Below are positions 38,089 through 46,838 of a stretch of DNA of 64,000 nt, piece after piece. This DNA is from Nevskia sp. (GTDB lineage Bacteria > Pseudomonadota > Gammaproteobacteria > Nevskiales > Nevskiaceae). Numbering within the stretch: position 1 is the first letter of the stretch; each line of letters begins with the position of its first letter. Where the stretch lies: contig JAKFUK010000002.1 in NCBI GenBank assembly GCA_021732745.1, positions 248,001-312,000 on the forward strand, read 5' to 3'. The notes below the pieces were generated by a model. It saw nothing but the letters and a program-made list of their open reading frames with translations. It made no database searches and was not told the origin of the DNA. The position numbers and the translations under genes are program-made.

Positions 38089-38766
38089 TCAGGGAAAGCG
38101 GTTGTGATAGAGCTTGTCGCGCTCGATCAGGTACAGCCAGCCTTTTTCGCGGCGGATCAGGCCTTCCTTCTCGATCACGCCCAGCACCCGGCACAGATGC
38201 TCGGGCGACACCGTGATCAGCTGCGCCAGCTCCCGGTACTTCAGCGGCAACTGCATGCGCAGGCCTTTCGGCGTCGGCACCAGTTCGCAGGCGCGCGACA
38301 AGCCCCAGATCAGCTGCTCCACCCGCTCGCGCACCGACAGATAACCGAGTTGTGCTGCGCGATCCAGCAATCCCGAATGCTGAACGCAGTGCAGCTTGTG
38401 CAACTGCCAGGACATCTCCGCGTTCTGGCGGATCAGCTCGATGAAGCTCGACGACGCCACCCGGCGCATCCGCGTGTTGCGCGTCACCACCGCTGCCGAA
38501 ACGCCGTGCTTGCCGAGCACCGCGCAGGTATCGCCGATCAGCGTGCCGGCGGCGCTGCACAGTTCGATGATCACTTCCTCGCCACCGGGGTCGAGAAAGA
38601 TCACCTTCACCAGCCCCTGTTCCAGCAGATAGACGTCGCGCGCGGTCGCCCCCTGCTTGAACAGCACCGTGCCTTCCGAATACGTCAGGGCCGGTGCGTT
38701 GTCGAACAGGCCGAAACAGGGGCTCGGCAACAGCCGATCCCCGTGAATCTCATCACTTTTGATCAT
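38089..38766 (-). CDS. Crp/Fnr-family regulator
   Basis: The 225-residue protein has a cyclic-nucleotide-binding-like domain (about 20-130; SEGTVLFKQGATARDVYLLE, IIELCSAAGTLIGDTCAVLG) and a C-terminal winged helix (LKYRELAQLITVSPEHLCRV LGVIEKEGLI). The CRP cAMP contacts are not conserved, and the FNR iron-sulfur cysteine pattern is missing, although Cys17, 90, 100 and 146 are present. The effector is therefore unknown. The gene is divergent from the DUF4331 gene cluster across an 804 bp region with a perfect FNR-type box, so it may control that cluster. Confidence 0.88.
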   Translation of the reverse strand: MIKSDEIHGDRLLPSPCFGLFDNAPALTYSEGTVLFKQGATARDVYLLEQGLVKVIFLDPGGEEVIIELCSAAGTLIGDTCAVLGKHGVSAAVVTRNTRMRRVASSSFIELIRQNAEMSWQLHKLHCVQHSGLLDRAAQLGYLSVRERVEQLIWGLSRACELVPTPKGLRMQLPLKYRELAQLITVSPEHLCRVLGVIEKEGLIRREKGWLYLIERDKLYHNRFP

Positions 38767-39570
38767 CGTGATACCGCCTTCCCCATTACGGATGCTGGTG
38801 CTGCGACTTGGTGCGATCGTCCATGCGCCCGTCGCAAATCTTCAAAACAGCGCCCGCGCAACGCGGTAAACCGCCATTCCGACAGCCCCGGCACCCCTGC
38901 CCGGACCATCTCCCTCCCCTGCGCCGATGTTGCGTCTCGAATCCGCTGTCAGCCAGCCCCCCAAGCTGAATTTCCGCCTGGATCTACGGTGACAGACGTC
39001 GATGACAGTTCTGCCGAAGCCCCCACCTTAACCAGAATTTGACAGGCCTCCAATGACCAAGCCCTTGCACGTCTCGCGCCATTGTCACGGGAAGTCTTGA
39101 TAAACACACGCCGCGACGGCGTTTGTTTCGAGAAACATCTCTTTTCGCTATCTGGGCGACCGCTGGGCGGCTGCACTTACCTGACAAAATACAACAGGTT
39201 CCAGTCGAAATGCCGCTCGCCCCCAATGTGACGGCCGACACAGTTGCCACCCCCCGGTTTTGCGAGCGTCGTCACGCTCTTGTCACAAGTGCTTGATAAC
39301 GGGGTGAAAAAAACTACAGGTCATTTCAGGTAGGCGTTGATTCAGATCAATTTCAGTCCTGACAGACGTTAATTACATTGCCCTCGGAGCAATGCAAGAC
39401 TCGCTCCGCTAATGCTTTTGGATGCACTGCAACACGAGGAGCGAAAGTTTGATCGTTCGACAAAACGCTGATCGGCAACCCGGGCTGTGGGGATTCATGG
39501 GAAGCCGACCTTGCGAACGAGCAGTAACTCGCCGTGAAACCGCGAGCCCAATCATTTATCGGAGTCACAC
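38767..39570. other. Long non-coding region upstream of the DUF4331 cluster
   Basis: This 804 bp stretch has no credible ORF and is lower in GC than the genes around it. It contains a perfect FNR-type palindrome at 39337-39350, a run of A at 39307-39313 and a short hairpin-like CGGAGC...GCTCCG near 39382-39407. It should hold the promoters of the Crp/Fnr-like gene (leftward) and of the DUF4331 gene (rightward). A long 5' leader or a small RNA is possible but not shown. Confidence 0.5.
39337..39350. promoter_or_regulatory. FNR-type binding site
   Basis: TTGAT-TCAG-ATCAA matches the FNR consensus half-sites exactly. It lies 221 bp before the DUF4331 start and is the only perfect match I noticed in the window. 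The divergent Crp/Fnr-family gene is a candidate binding protein. Confidence 0.6.
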
Positions 39571-41712
39571 ATGACAATTGCAATCAGAAAGAGCAGCTCC
39601 TGGATGCTCACCGCTGGCGCGGCTTTCCTCGCCGTCGGTGTTTGCGCCCCGTCGGCCTTCGCCGCCGACCATCGCGATTCCTTCGCGGTCGACACCGAAA
39701 TCGAAGGCGATTACACCGACGCCTTCGGCTGGCCGGACCCGGATCGCCCCGGCAACATCATCCTGGCCGGCATGGTCAATCCGTTCGCGACGCCGGGTCT
39801 GACGACCTCGTATCGTTTCTCGGAAACCTTCCTATACCAGATTCACATCGACAACAATCAGGCCAATGGCGCAGCCCCTGACCTGGTGATGCAGGTGCAG
39901 TTCGGCGGCACCAACTCGCGCGCCGGCAACCAGCCGTACCGCGTGTTCCTCGGCCCGGCCACCGGCAGCAACATCACCACCCGTCTGGTTCCGGGCGGCC
40001 CGGGTGTTGTCGAGCTGTGCCAGCCGGTCAACACCGGCAGCACCACGCTGATGGGCGGCACGGGCTTCTTTGCCGGCGCGCCGACGACCTTTGCCGCTTC
40101 CGCCACCGGTACCGGCGCAGTCCAGGACAACTACATCCATCAGGGTCTCGGCGGCCAGACCAACTGCTACGCCGGTGTCGCCGATGACTCGTTCATCACA
40201 GACGCCACCCAGGCGATCCTGCGCGTGGGCCTCAACAGCAACGCCCGTTCGCGCACCGTGCCGTCGCTGCGTACTGGCCAGGCGCTGACCAACTACGTGA
40301 CCGGCGCGGACAACCAGCCGAACCACACCCAGGACCTGTTCCGCTTCGCGACCGGCGACCTGATCGGCGGCCTGCGCGGCCGTCCGCTGCAGCTCAACGT
40401 TCGTTCGGGCGTCGACACCTTCGGCGGCTTCAACGGCTCGCTGTTCGCCGTGTCGGTGCCGGGCAACCTGCTGCGTGGCGCCGGCATTCCGGACCAGAGC
40501 CGCGGCGGCGCGATCAACCCGAGCCTGATCGGCACCTACGGCACGGTCAGCCGTCCGGCCGTTCGTACCTTCGACGGCCTGTCGATGAACGAGCAGGGCC
40601 CGTTCCACCAGTTCGAGCGCATGGGCCAGCAGATCACCGCCACGGTGTTCGTGTTCCAGCAGCCGATGCTCGATCCGACCGCTGCTCCGGGTGGTGCCTA
40701 CCGCCATCTGGTGACCGCCGATTTCGCGGGCACCGGCGTGACCATCCCGGCCAGCTTCAGCTCGACCACCCCGCTGCCGACCGCGCTGCTCAAGGATCTG
40801 CACAACGCGACCGGCCCGGAGCATGACGTCCGCCTCTGGGATCGCATGTATCCGGACTCGCTGACCACCACCCCGGCTGGCCAGAACAACACCGGCGGCG
40901 GTCTGCTCGGTGGCTTGATCAGTGGCTTGTCAAACCTGCTGATCGGCGGTGGCAACACCGTGCAGGGCCGTCAGGCGATTGTGACCGTGCTGGGCTTCAA
41001 CAGCTTCGGCATCAACGGCGTGCCGCTGTACTCGGGCCAGTTCGCCAGCTTCAGCAACAACCAGAACCGTCGCCTGCAGGCGCAGCTCGGTCTTCCGGAC
41101 TATCTGCGCATCAATCTGGACACGACCTTCGACAGCGCACCGGGCAATTCCCGTCCGGGTGCCGCCGCGGCGAACAACAATTCGCCGACCCTCGCGCTGA
41201 ACCAGTGGGGCCTGCAGAACGGCCGTCGTCCGGCGGATGACGTCACCGACATCGTGCTGCGCATCACCCGCGAAACGGCCGATGTGAAGTTCCCGGACAC
41301 GCTGGTGCTGCCTGGCATCGCCAACGTCCTCCCGGGTTCGGGTCCGCGTCTGTCGTCCAACGGCTTCGCTCGCCGTGCGGTGAACTGCGAGGAGCTGAAC
41401 GTGGTCGGTGGCATCCTCAACGGCGGCCTGATCGGCAACCTACTCAACGGTGGCGTGCTCGGCCTGCTGCGTCCGGGTGAATCCGACGGCCTGCTCGGCC
41501 GCCTGAGCCTGAACGTCCTGACGCCTTGCGAAGATGCTCGCGTGTTCCTGGTGCTGTCCGGCACGGACTTCATCGAGCCGGCGGCCGACGTGGCCAATGT
41601 CGCGAACCAGAACAGCGAGCAGCAGCATCTGCGCACGACGTTCCCGTACATCGGCTTCAACCCGCTGACCGGCGAAGCCGGCACCACGGGCTTCTCGCCG
41701 ACCAACCCGTAA
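39571..41712 (+). CDS. DUF4331 family secreted protein
   Basis: The 713-residue protein has a signal peptide (SSSWMLTAGAAFLAVGVCAP, cleaved near AFA) followed by ADHRDSFAVDTEI, the N-terminal landmark of DUF4331. Further family signs are YTDAFGWPDPDRPGNIILAG, YRFSETFLYQIHIDNN, NPSLIGTYGTVSRP and RRPADDVTDIVLRI. The function of DUF4331 is not established. The GC-rich, strongly biased codons (few rare codons, many GGC/CTG) suggest high expression. It is followed by a hairpin and a terminator, and then by TPR and HupE-like genes, a grouping I have the impression recurs in related bacteria. Confidence 0.87.
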   Translation: MTIAIRKSSSWMLTAGAAFLAVGVCAPSAFAADHRDSFAVDTEIEGDYTDAFGWPDPDRPGNIILAGMVNPFATPGLTTSYRFSETFLYQIHIDNNQANGAAPDLVMQVQFGGTNSRAGNQPYRVFLGPATGSNITTRLVPGGPGVVELCQPVNTGSTTLMGGTGFFAGAPTTFAASATGTGAVQDNYIHQGLGGQTNCYAGVADDSFITDATQAILRVGLNSNARSRTVPSLRTGQALTNYVTGADNQPNHTQDLFRFATGDLIGGLRGRPLQLNVRSGVDTFGGFNGSLFAVSVPGNLLRGAGIPDQSRGGAINPSLIGTYGTVSRPAVRTFDGLSMNEQGPFHQFERMGQQITATVFVFQQPMLDPTAAPGGAYRHLVTADFAGTGVTIPASFSSTTPLPTALLKDLHNATGPEHDVRLWDRMYPDSLTTTPAGQNNTGGGLLGGLISGLSNLLIGGGNTVQGRQAIVTVLGFNSFGINGVPLYSGQFASFSNNQNRRLQAQLGLPDYLRINLDTTFDSAPGNSRPGAAAANNNSPTLALNQWGLQNGRRPADDVTDIVLRITRETADVKFPDTLVLPGIANVLPGSGPRLSSNGFARRAVNCEELNVVGGILNGGLIGNLLNGGVLGLLRPGESDGLLGRLSLNVLTPCEDARVFLVLSGTDFIEPAADVANVANQNSEQQHLRTTFPYIGFNPLTGEAGTTGFSPTNP

Positions 41713-41740
41713 TTCATCACGGGCGCACGTCGCGCAACGT

Positions 41741-41781
41741 GAATTCAGGCCGGCAGCGGTTACTGTTGCCGGCCTGAATTC
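41741..41781. terminator. Strong hairpin after the DUF4331 gene
   Basis: GAATTCAGGCCGGCA at 41741-41755 pairs exactly with TGCCGGCCTGAATTC at 41767-41781, leaving an 11-base loop. There is no T-tract, so it may be an RNA-stabilising or pause hairpin instead of a full terminator. Confidence 0.6.
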
Positions 41782-41804
41782 CGCAAGAACGGCTTCAGAA
41801 AAGC

Positions 41805-41837
41805 GGCGGGAAGGGTCTAGACTCTTCCCGCCTTTTT
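41805..41837 (+). terminator. Rho-independent terminator
   Basis: GGCGGGAAG (41805-41813) pairs with CTTCCCGCC (41824-41832) around a 10-base loop and is followed by TTTTT (41833-41837). It would end most transcripts from the DUF4331 gene before the TPR gene. Confidence 0.85.
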
Positions 41838-41900
41838 GTTGCCCGGAATTCCCCGAATATTTCGATTTTTGCCTGCCGTAGGCGGGCTGTGGAGATAACG

Positions 41901-43130
41901 ATGGCAGTTTCACGACGTGCGGGCCGCTGGCTCGCTGGTTTGGTGTTGCTTGTAATTGCAGGCGCGGCTTTTTTGCTGCTGCGGCCGAAGGACGAACAGC
42001 TCCCGTACATCAATGCTGCCGGTCTGACAAAGCTCCATTATTTTGACAAGCAGATCGCGAGTTCCGTGGCGCGGGGAGCCGCCCGGCGTACCGATGTCGA
42101 GTACGTGGCCGAACTGGTGAATCTTTTGATTGACCGTGGCCGGCTGACCGGCGACGGTCGTGATTTCGACAATGCACTCGCAGCGCTCGACGACGCCGAA
42201 GCGAAGATGGCGACACGGACTCGCACTGAAGTCGGGGTCATGCAGATTCCGGAGTTGTACACCTCGCGCGCCAGAGTGCTGGCAGCGCGGCATCGCTTTG
42301 TCGAAGCGATCGAAGTCGCCAAGAAGGGCTTGCGCAAGTACCCGCACTTCTCCGGGCTTGAATCGGTTGCTGGTGAATCGTCGGTGCAAATCGGCGATAT
42401 GCAGGCCGGCGAAGCGTATCTACGCCGCCTGGTGAATTCCGAGTTCCGGATTGCTAATAATTTCATAGGCTTGGCGTATTGGGCGGAAGTTGCAGGTGAT
42501 CTCGAACAGGCGTCCGACCTGTTGAGTCGCGCACCGGAAGTCAACTTCCCGAAACCGCTGCCTCGTCTGCGTCAGGCCTACATCTACGCCGTTCACGGCG
42601 ATGTCAAAGCCAAGAGCGGCAAGCTGGCGGAGGCGCGCGCCTTCTATCAGGCATCGCTCGAACAGGAGCCCTCGACTGCCCAGGCCAAAGTCGGCCTTGC
42701 CGATCTGGCCAGCTACGAAGGCAAGCTCGACGAAGCCGAAAAGCTGCTTCGCGAAGTGGTCGAAAGCGAATGGCCGAACGCCGAATACCAGGCCAAGCTC
42801 GCCGACATCCGCGAAAAGCAGGGTGACGTGAAGGAAGCAAAAGCGCTGCGCACTGCGGCCGAGAAGTATTTCGAGTGGTCGGTCGGCACCGGTTTCGAGG
42901 GTTATCTGCGGCCGCTGGCGCTGCTGAAGCTCAAGCAGGGCAATTTCCGCAAGGCCGGCGAGTACGCCGCCCGCGATCTGGCCATCCGCCCGAACCGCGA
43001 AAGCCGCGCGGTCTATCAGTCGATCTACGACCAGGCCAAGGCGGCTGGCAGCGAATTGTCGGAGAACGCCATTCAGAAGCTCGATGCCGAAACGGCAGCC
43101 AGCAAGGCGGCTGCGGCTGCTGGCGGCTAG
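41901..43130 (+). CDS. Membrane-anchored TPR protein
   Basis: The 409-residue protein has one N-terminal membrane helix (WLAGLVLLVIAGAAFLLL) and then a TPR-rich, probably periplasmic, domain (about 70-390): YVAELVNLLIDRGRL, IPELYTSRARVLAARHRFVE, GKLAEARAFYQASLEQEPST and QGNFRKAGEYAARDLAIRP. Such proteins act as scaffolds for other proteins. The ATG at 41901 follows GGAG by six bases. The C-terminus is Ala-rich and the TAG stop falls inside a heptamer tandem repeat. The position between DUF4331 and HupE-like genes suggests a shared role, not defined by sequence. Confidence 0.87.
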   Translation: MAVSRRAGRWLAGLVLLVIAGAAFLLLRPKDEQLPYINAAGLTKLHYFDKQIASSVARGAARRTDVEYVAELVNLLIDRGRLTGDGRDFDNALAALDDAEAKMATRTRTEVGVMQIPELYTSRARVLAARHRFVEAIEVAKKGLRKYPHFSGLESVAGESSVQIGDMQAGEAYLRRLVNSEFRIANNFIGLAYWAEVAGDLEQASDLLSRAPEVNFPKPLPRLRQAYIYAVHGDVKAKSGKLAEARAFYQASLEQEPSTAQAKVGLADLASYEGKLDEAEKLLREVVESEWPNAEYQAKLADIREKQGDVKEAKALRTAAEKYFEWSVGTGFEGYLRPLALLKLKQGNFRKAGEYAARDLAIRPNRESRAVYQSIYDQAKAAGSELSENAIQKLDAETAASKAAAAAGG

Positions 43131-43172
43131 CGGCTAGCGGCTAGCGGTTAGCGGTTAGCGGTTAGCGGTTAG
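43124..43172. repeat. Heptamer tandem repeat CGGYTAG x7
   Basis: Seven consecutive 7-mers run from 43124 to 43172: three CGGCTAG followed by four CGGTTAG. The first copy holds the TAG stop codon of the TPR gene. Because 7 is not a multiple of 3, the copies offer stops in all frames. Confidence 0.92.
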
Positions 43173-43203
43173 CGCATTTTCGGTTTGAGTGCGCACACAA
43201 AAT

Positions 43204-43280
43204 CCGTTCGGGCTGAGCTTGTCGAAGCCTTGCTGGTCGACGCTTTTGCGCATGCCCTTCGACAAGCTCAGGGCGAACGG
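43204..43280. repeat. Inverted repeat CCGTTCGGGCTGAGCTTGTCGAAG
   Basis: The 24 bases at 43204-43227 match the reverse complement of 43257-43280 with two differences. This is a sequence type seen in intergenic regions of many proteobacteria. It lies in the gap between the TPR and HupE-like genes. Confidence 0.85.
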
Positions 43281-43352
43281 TGTCGGGGCGATGTCGTCAC
43301 TTGAACCCAAAATGCGCTAGTGCGTTTTCGCTACTGGCGAACGCATCAAGCC

Positions 43353-43378
43353 GTCATTCCCGCGCAGGCGGGAGTGAC
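43353..43378. repeat. Short palindrome GTCATTCCCGC-GCAG-GCGGGAGTGAC
   Basis: Arms of 11 bases with one mismatch flank a GCAG loop. It is another widespread intergenic palindrome type. With the heptamer array and the 77 bp inverted repeat it fills much of the 355 bp gap 43131-43485. Confidence 0.8.
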
Positions 43379-43485
43379 AGATCTTGTGAAGTGAAGTCAA
43401 TTCAATGGAAGCGCTCTGAACCGCGTCCTTGAACGTCGATTCAGCGGATCGCATCCGCCGTGGTTCTTTGTCTGCCCAGATCCTC

Positions 43486-44850
43486 ATGACTGCCCTGCCC
43501 CTGTTTCGTCGCCGATCCCGTCACCGCTCCGCCCGCACCGCCAGCCGGCTCCTCGCCCTGCTGCTGATGCTGACCGCCAATCTGGCGCTGGCCCATCCGC
43601 TGGGCCGCAATGCCTTCAATCGCGAAGTGGCGATCGTGGCTGCGCCGGATGCCGTTCGCGTTGACTATCTGCTTGATCTTGCAGAAGTTCCGACCCTGGG
43701 CGTGGGTGCGGAAAGCGATACCGACGGCAACAACAGCATCAGCGATGCCGAATGGGCCGCCTACGCTGCAAGCTGGGCGCAGGCCCTGCCGGCCAAATTG
43801 CTGCTGGAAGCCGGCGATCAGCGTCTGGGCTTGACCGTGATCGGGCAGGAATGGGCGCTGTCGCCCGGCGAAGCCGGCCTGACCACCCTGCGTCTGCTGG
43901 CGCATCTGTCGGCCCCTGCCGTCTGGCCCGCCGATGCATCGGTGAGCCTGCGCTACCGCGATGACCACCCGGAACGCCTAGGCTGGCGTGAGGTGTCGGT
44001 CAGCACCGACGCCGGCATGCGGCTGCTGGCGGCGGACGTGCCGTCGGTCAGCCGCACGCAGTCGATGACCGATTTCACCCCGCGCCCGGAGGGTCCGCCG
44101 GCCGTGACCTCGGCGATCGCCGAACTGATCGCCGCAGCCGGCGAGCCCGGTACCGGCGCGGTGAGCCTGTCGATCAGGGCGAAAACCGGCGCAGCACAAC
44201 CGGCGGCATCGGCGCAGCAGGCCACGATGTGGAGCTTCTTCAAGCTCGGCGTCCATCACATCGCCATCGGCTGGGACCACCTGATCTTCCTGCTCGGCCT
44301 GGTGCTGCTGTCCGGCAATCTGCGGCGGCTGGCGATCACCATCACCGCGTTCACCGTGGCGCACAGCATCACCCTGGGTCTGGCCTCGCAGGGGCTGGTG
44401 CAGCCGCCCGGCAACTGGGTGGAAGCGCTGATCGCGGCGACCATCGCCTGGGTCGGGTTCGTCGCCCTGCGCACCCGCAAGGCCACGCACGGACCGCTGC
44501 TGGCCTTCGGATTCGGCCTCGTCCACGGTTTCGGCTTTGCCGGCGCGCTGGCGGAAAGCCTGGGCGAAGGAAGTGAGCTGAACCTGCCGGGGCTGCTGAG
44601 CTTCAATGTCGGCATCGAATGCTTCCAGCTGCTGCTGGTCGCGCTGGTGGTGCCGCTGCTGACCGTCCTCGGCAAGCGGCCCTGGTATCACCGCCTGCAT
44701 CTGGCGCTGGCATCGGCCGTATTCCTCGCCGGTGCCTGGTGGTTCTTCGAGCGCACCCTCGGCAACGAAACCTGGGCCCTCGCCGCCACAATGGCGACCG
44801 GGCTGGCTGCCATTGCCGGGCTGCGGGTATTGCGCAGTGCATCACTTTGA
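43486..44850 (+). CDS. HupE/UreJ-like membrane protein
   Basis: The 454-residue protein has a signal-like N-terminal helix (LALLLMLTANLALA), a long periplasmic domain (about 40-255), and then six to seven membrane helices. The HupE/UreJ region begins with FKLGVHHIAIGWDHLIFLLG and continues with AFTVAHSITLGLAS and GFGLVHGFGFAGALAE, where the paired His/Asp could bind a metal such as nickel or cobalt. Classical HupE lacks the long domain, so this is the large HupE/UreJ_2 type. The ATG at 43486 was preferred; the frame is open to 43429. Metal transport is a family inference. Confidence 0.85.
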   Translation: MTALPLFRRRSRHRSARTASRLLALLLMLTANLALAHPLGRNAFNREVAIVAAPDAVRVDYLLDLAEVPTLGVGAESDTDGNNSISDAEWAAYAASWAQALPAKLLLEAGDQRLGLTVIGQEWALSPGEAGLTTLRLLAHLSAPAVWPADASVSLRYRDDHPERLGWREVSVSTDAGMRLLAADVPSVSRTQSMTDFTPRPEGPPAVTSAIAELIAAAGEPGTGAVSLSIRAKTGAAQPAASAQQATMWSFFKLGVHHIAIGWDHLIFLLGLVLLSGNLRRLAITITAFTVAHSITLGLASQGLVQPPGNWVEALIAATIAWVGFVALRTRKATHGPLLAFGFGLVHGFGFAGALAESLGEGSELNLPGLLSFNVGIECFQLLLVALVVPLLTVLGKRPWYHRLHLALASAVFLAGAWWFFERTLGNETWALAATMATGLAAIAGLRVLRSASL

Positions 44851-44866
44851 AATTGCGATGAAGCGG

Positions 44867-44961
44867 TTTCGCACGAAGTACACAAAGACCACCAAGAACG
44901 ACGTCAATCTGATGGTATTGGATTGATTTTCTTTGTGTTCTTTGTGTTCTTTGTGCGAAAT
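44867..44961. repeat. Inverted repeat, diverged CACAAAG-family member (copy 5)
   Basis: The bases 44867-44898 (TTTCGCACGAAGTACACAAA and on) pair with 44930-44961, whose reverse complement reads TTTCGCACAAAGAACACAAA, then GAACACAAAGAA. The CACAAAG block is present three times in one arm. It lies after the HupE-like gene. Confidence 0.7.
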
Positions 44962-45008
44962 GTCACGACCACATTTCAAACTGAGTCACGCCGGGTATTG
45001 CAGCGGCG

Positions 45009-45095
45009 GTAGGGTGGGCAGGCTTCACCTGCCCACGCGGCGTGGACGCTCGAACGGTTGCGAATCGGTGGGCAGATACGGCCTGCCCACCCTAC
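45009..45095. repeat. Inverted repeat, AGGGTGGGCAGGC family (copy 2)
   Basis: GTAGGGTGGGCAGGC at 45009-45023 is inverted at 45081-45095, and the interior carries CACGCGG and CGAATCGGTGGGCAG as in the copy at 37311-37392. Its inner arms have diverged (TTCACCT versus ATACG). It ends 39 bp before the gamma-glutamyltransferase start. Confidence 0.85.
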
Positions 45096-45134
45096 GATTC
45101 GTTACAGTCGGCGCAGTCCTTTCGAGTAACCCTC

Positions 45135-46838
45135 ATGCGCCTGCTTGCTACCGTGGTTTCCGCCTGCGCCTGCGCGCTGGCCAGCTTGTCCGTTCATGCT
45201 GCTGACCGCGTCACCGGTCATGCTTTCGCTACCCGCTCCGAAGTGGTCGCCAGCCACGGCATGGCGGCGACCAGCCAGCCGCTGGCGACCCAGATCGCGC
45301 TTGATGTGTTGAAAGCGGGCGGTTCGGCGGTGGATGCGGCGATCGCCGCCAATGCGGCACTTGGGCTCATGGAGCCGACCGGCAATGGCATCGGCGGCGA
45401 TCTGTTCGCCATCGTCTGGGACCCGAAAACGCAGAAACTCCACGGCTACAACGGCAGCGGCCGTTCGCCGCAATCGCTGACATTGGAGGAATTCCAGAAG
45501 CGCGGGCTGAAGTTCATCCCGCAGCGCGGGCCGCTGCCGGTCAGCGTGCCGGGCGCGGTCGACGGCTGGTTCGCGCTGCATCAGCGCTTCGGCCGCCGGA
45601 CCATGAAGCAGAACCTCGCGCCGACCATCGCCTACGCCCGCGACGGTTTCCCGATGACCGAGCTGATCGCGTACTACTGGGATCGCTCGGTGCCGCTGTT
45701 GTCGGTCTATCCCGGTTTCAAGGAGCAGTTCACCCTCGAAGGCCGCGCGCCGAAAAAGGGCGAAATTTGGAAAAACCCCTTTCTCGCCAATACTTTGGAG
45801 CAGATCGGGAAGGGCGGCCGCGATGCTTTCTACAAGGGCGACATCGCCCGCACCATCGGCAGCTACATGAAGGCGCAAGGCGGCTACCTCGCCTACGAGG
45901 ATCTGGCCGCGCATCGCGGCGAATGGGTGGAACCGGTCAGCGTCAACTATCGCGGCTACGACGTCTGGGAACTGCCGCCGAACTCGCAGGGTATCGCCGC
46001 GTTGCAGCAACTGAATCTGCTGGAAGGTCTGGACTTCGCGAAACACGGCTTCGGCAGCCCCGAGCACGTGCACGCGATGATCGAGACCAAGAAGATCGCC
46101 TTCGAGGATCGCGCGAAGTTCTACGCCGATCCGCAATTCGCCAAGGTGCCGGTCAAGGGCCTGATCTCCAAGGACTACGCTGCCGAACGCCGCCAGCTTT
46201 ACGACCCCGCGAAGGCCGCGAAGCGCATCGACGCCGGCAATCCCGCGCTCTACGAAGGCGACACCATCTACATGACCACCGCCGACAAGGACGGCATGAT
46301 GGTGTCGCTGATCCAGTCGAACTATCGCGGCATGGGCAGCGGCATGACGCCGCCCGGCCTGGGTTTCATCCTGCAGGATCGCGGCGAGCTGTTCTCGCTG
46401 ACGCCGGGCCAGCCGAACAGCTACGCGCCGGCCAAGCGCCCGTTCCAGACCATCATTCCGGCGTTCATCACCCGCAACGGCAAACCCTGGGTGAGCTTCG
46501 GCGTGATGGGCGGCGACACCCAGCCGCAGGCGCACGCGCAGATCGTCGTCAACCTCGTCGATTTCGGCATGAACCTGCAGGAAGCCGGCGATGCGCCGCG
46601 CATCTACCACACGAAGTCATCCGAACCGACCGGCGAAGTGATGACCGACGGCGGCGAAGTGAGCCTGGAATCCGGCTATCCGGCCGATACCGTGCAGGCG
46701 CTGCTGATCAAGGGCCACCGCATCGGCTGGAACCACGGCGGCTACGGCGGCTATCAGGCCATCGCCCGCGATCCGGTCAACGGCGTCTATTTCGGGGCCT
46801 CCGAATCCCGGAAGGACGGTCAGGCCGCCGGTTACTGA
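45135..46838 (+). CDS. ggt: Gamma-glutamyltransferase family protein (periplasmic)
   Basis: The 567-residue protein has a signal peptide (LLATVVSACACALASLSVHA) and the Ntn-hydrolase gamma-glutamyltransferase fold: VLKAGGSAVDAAIAANAALG, PTGNGIGGDLFAIVWDPK, PLPVSVPGAVDGWF. The autoprocessing and nucleophilic Thr should be in EGDTIYMTTADKDGMMVSLI. It would cleave gamma-glutamyl bonds, for example of glutathione, in the periplasm. The ATG at 45135 gives the signal peptide; the frame open to 45042 runs through a repeat. A 5-oxoprolinase elsewhere in the window acts on a product of the same pathway. Confidence 0.9.
   Translation: MRLLATVVSACACALASLSVHAADRVTGHAFATRSEVVASHGMAATSQPLATQIALDVLKAGGSAVDAAIAANAALGLMEPTGNGIGGDLFAIVWDPKTQKLHGYNGSGRSPQSLTLEEFQKRGLKFIPQRGPLPVSVPGAVDGWFALHQRFGRRTMKQNLAPTIAYARDGFPMTELIAYYWDRSVPLLSVYPGFKEQFTLEGRAPKKGEIWKNPFLANTLEQIGKGGRDAFYKGDIARTIGSYMKAQGGYLAYEDLAAHRGEWVEPVSVNYRGYDVWELPPNSQGIAALQQLNLLEGLDFAKHGFGSPEHVHAMIETKKIAFEDRAKFYADPQFAKVPVKGLISKDYAAERRQLYDPAKAAKRIDAGNPALYEGDTIYMTTADKDGMMVSLIQSNYRGMGSGMTPPGLGFILQDRGELFSLTPGQPNSYAPAKRPFQTIIPAFITRNGKPWVSFGVMGGDTQPQAHAQIVVNLVDFGMNLQEAGDAPRIYHTKSSEPTGEVMTDGGEVSLESGYPADTVQALLIKGHRIGWNHGGYGGYQAIARDPVNGVYFGASESRKDGQAAGY

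Noticed and set aside
43124..43172. CRISPR array
   Set aside because: The units are 7 bp direct tandem copies with no spacers and no cas genes nearby.
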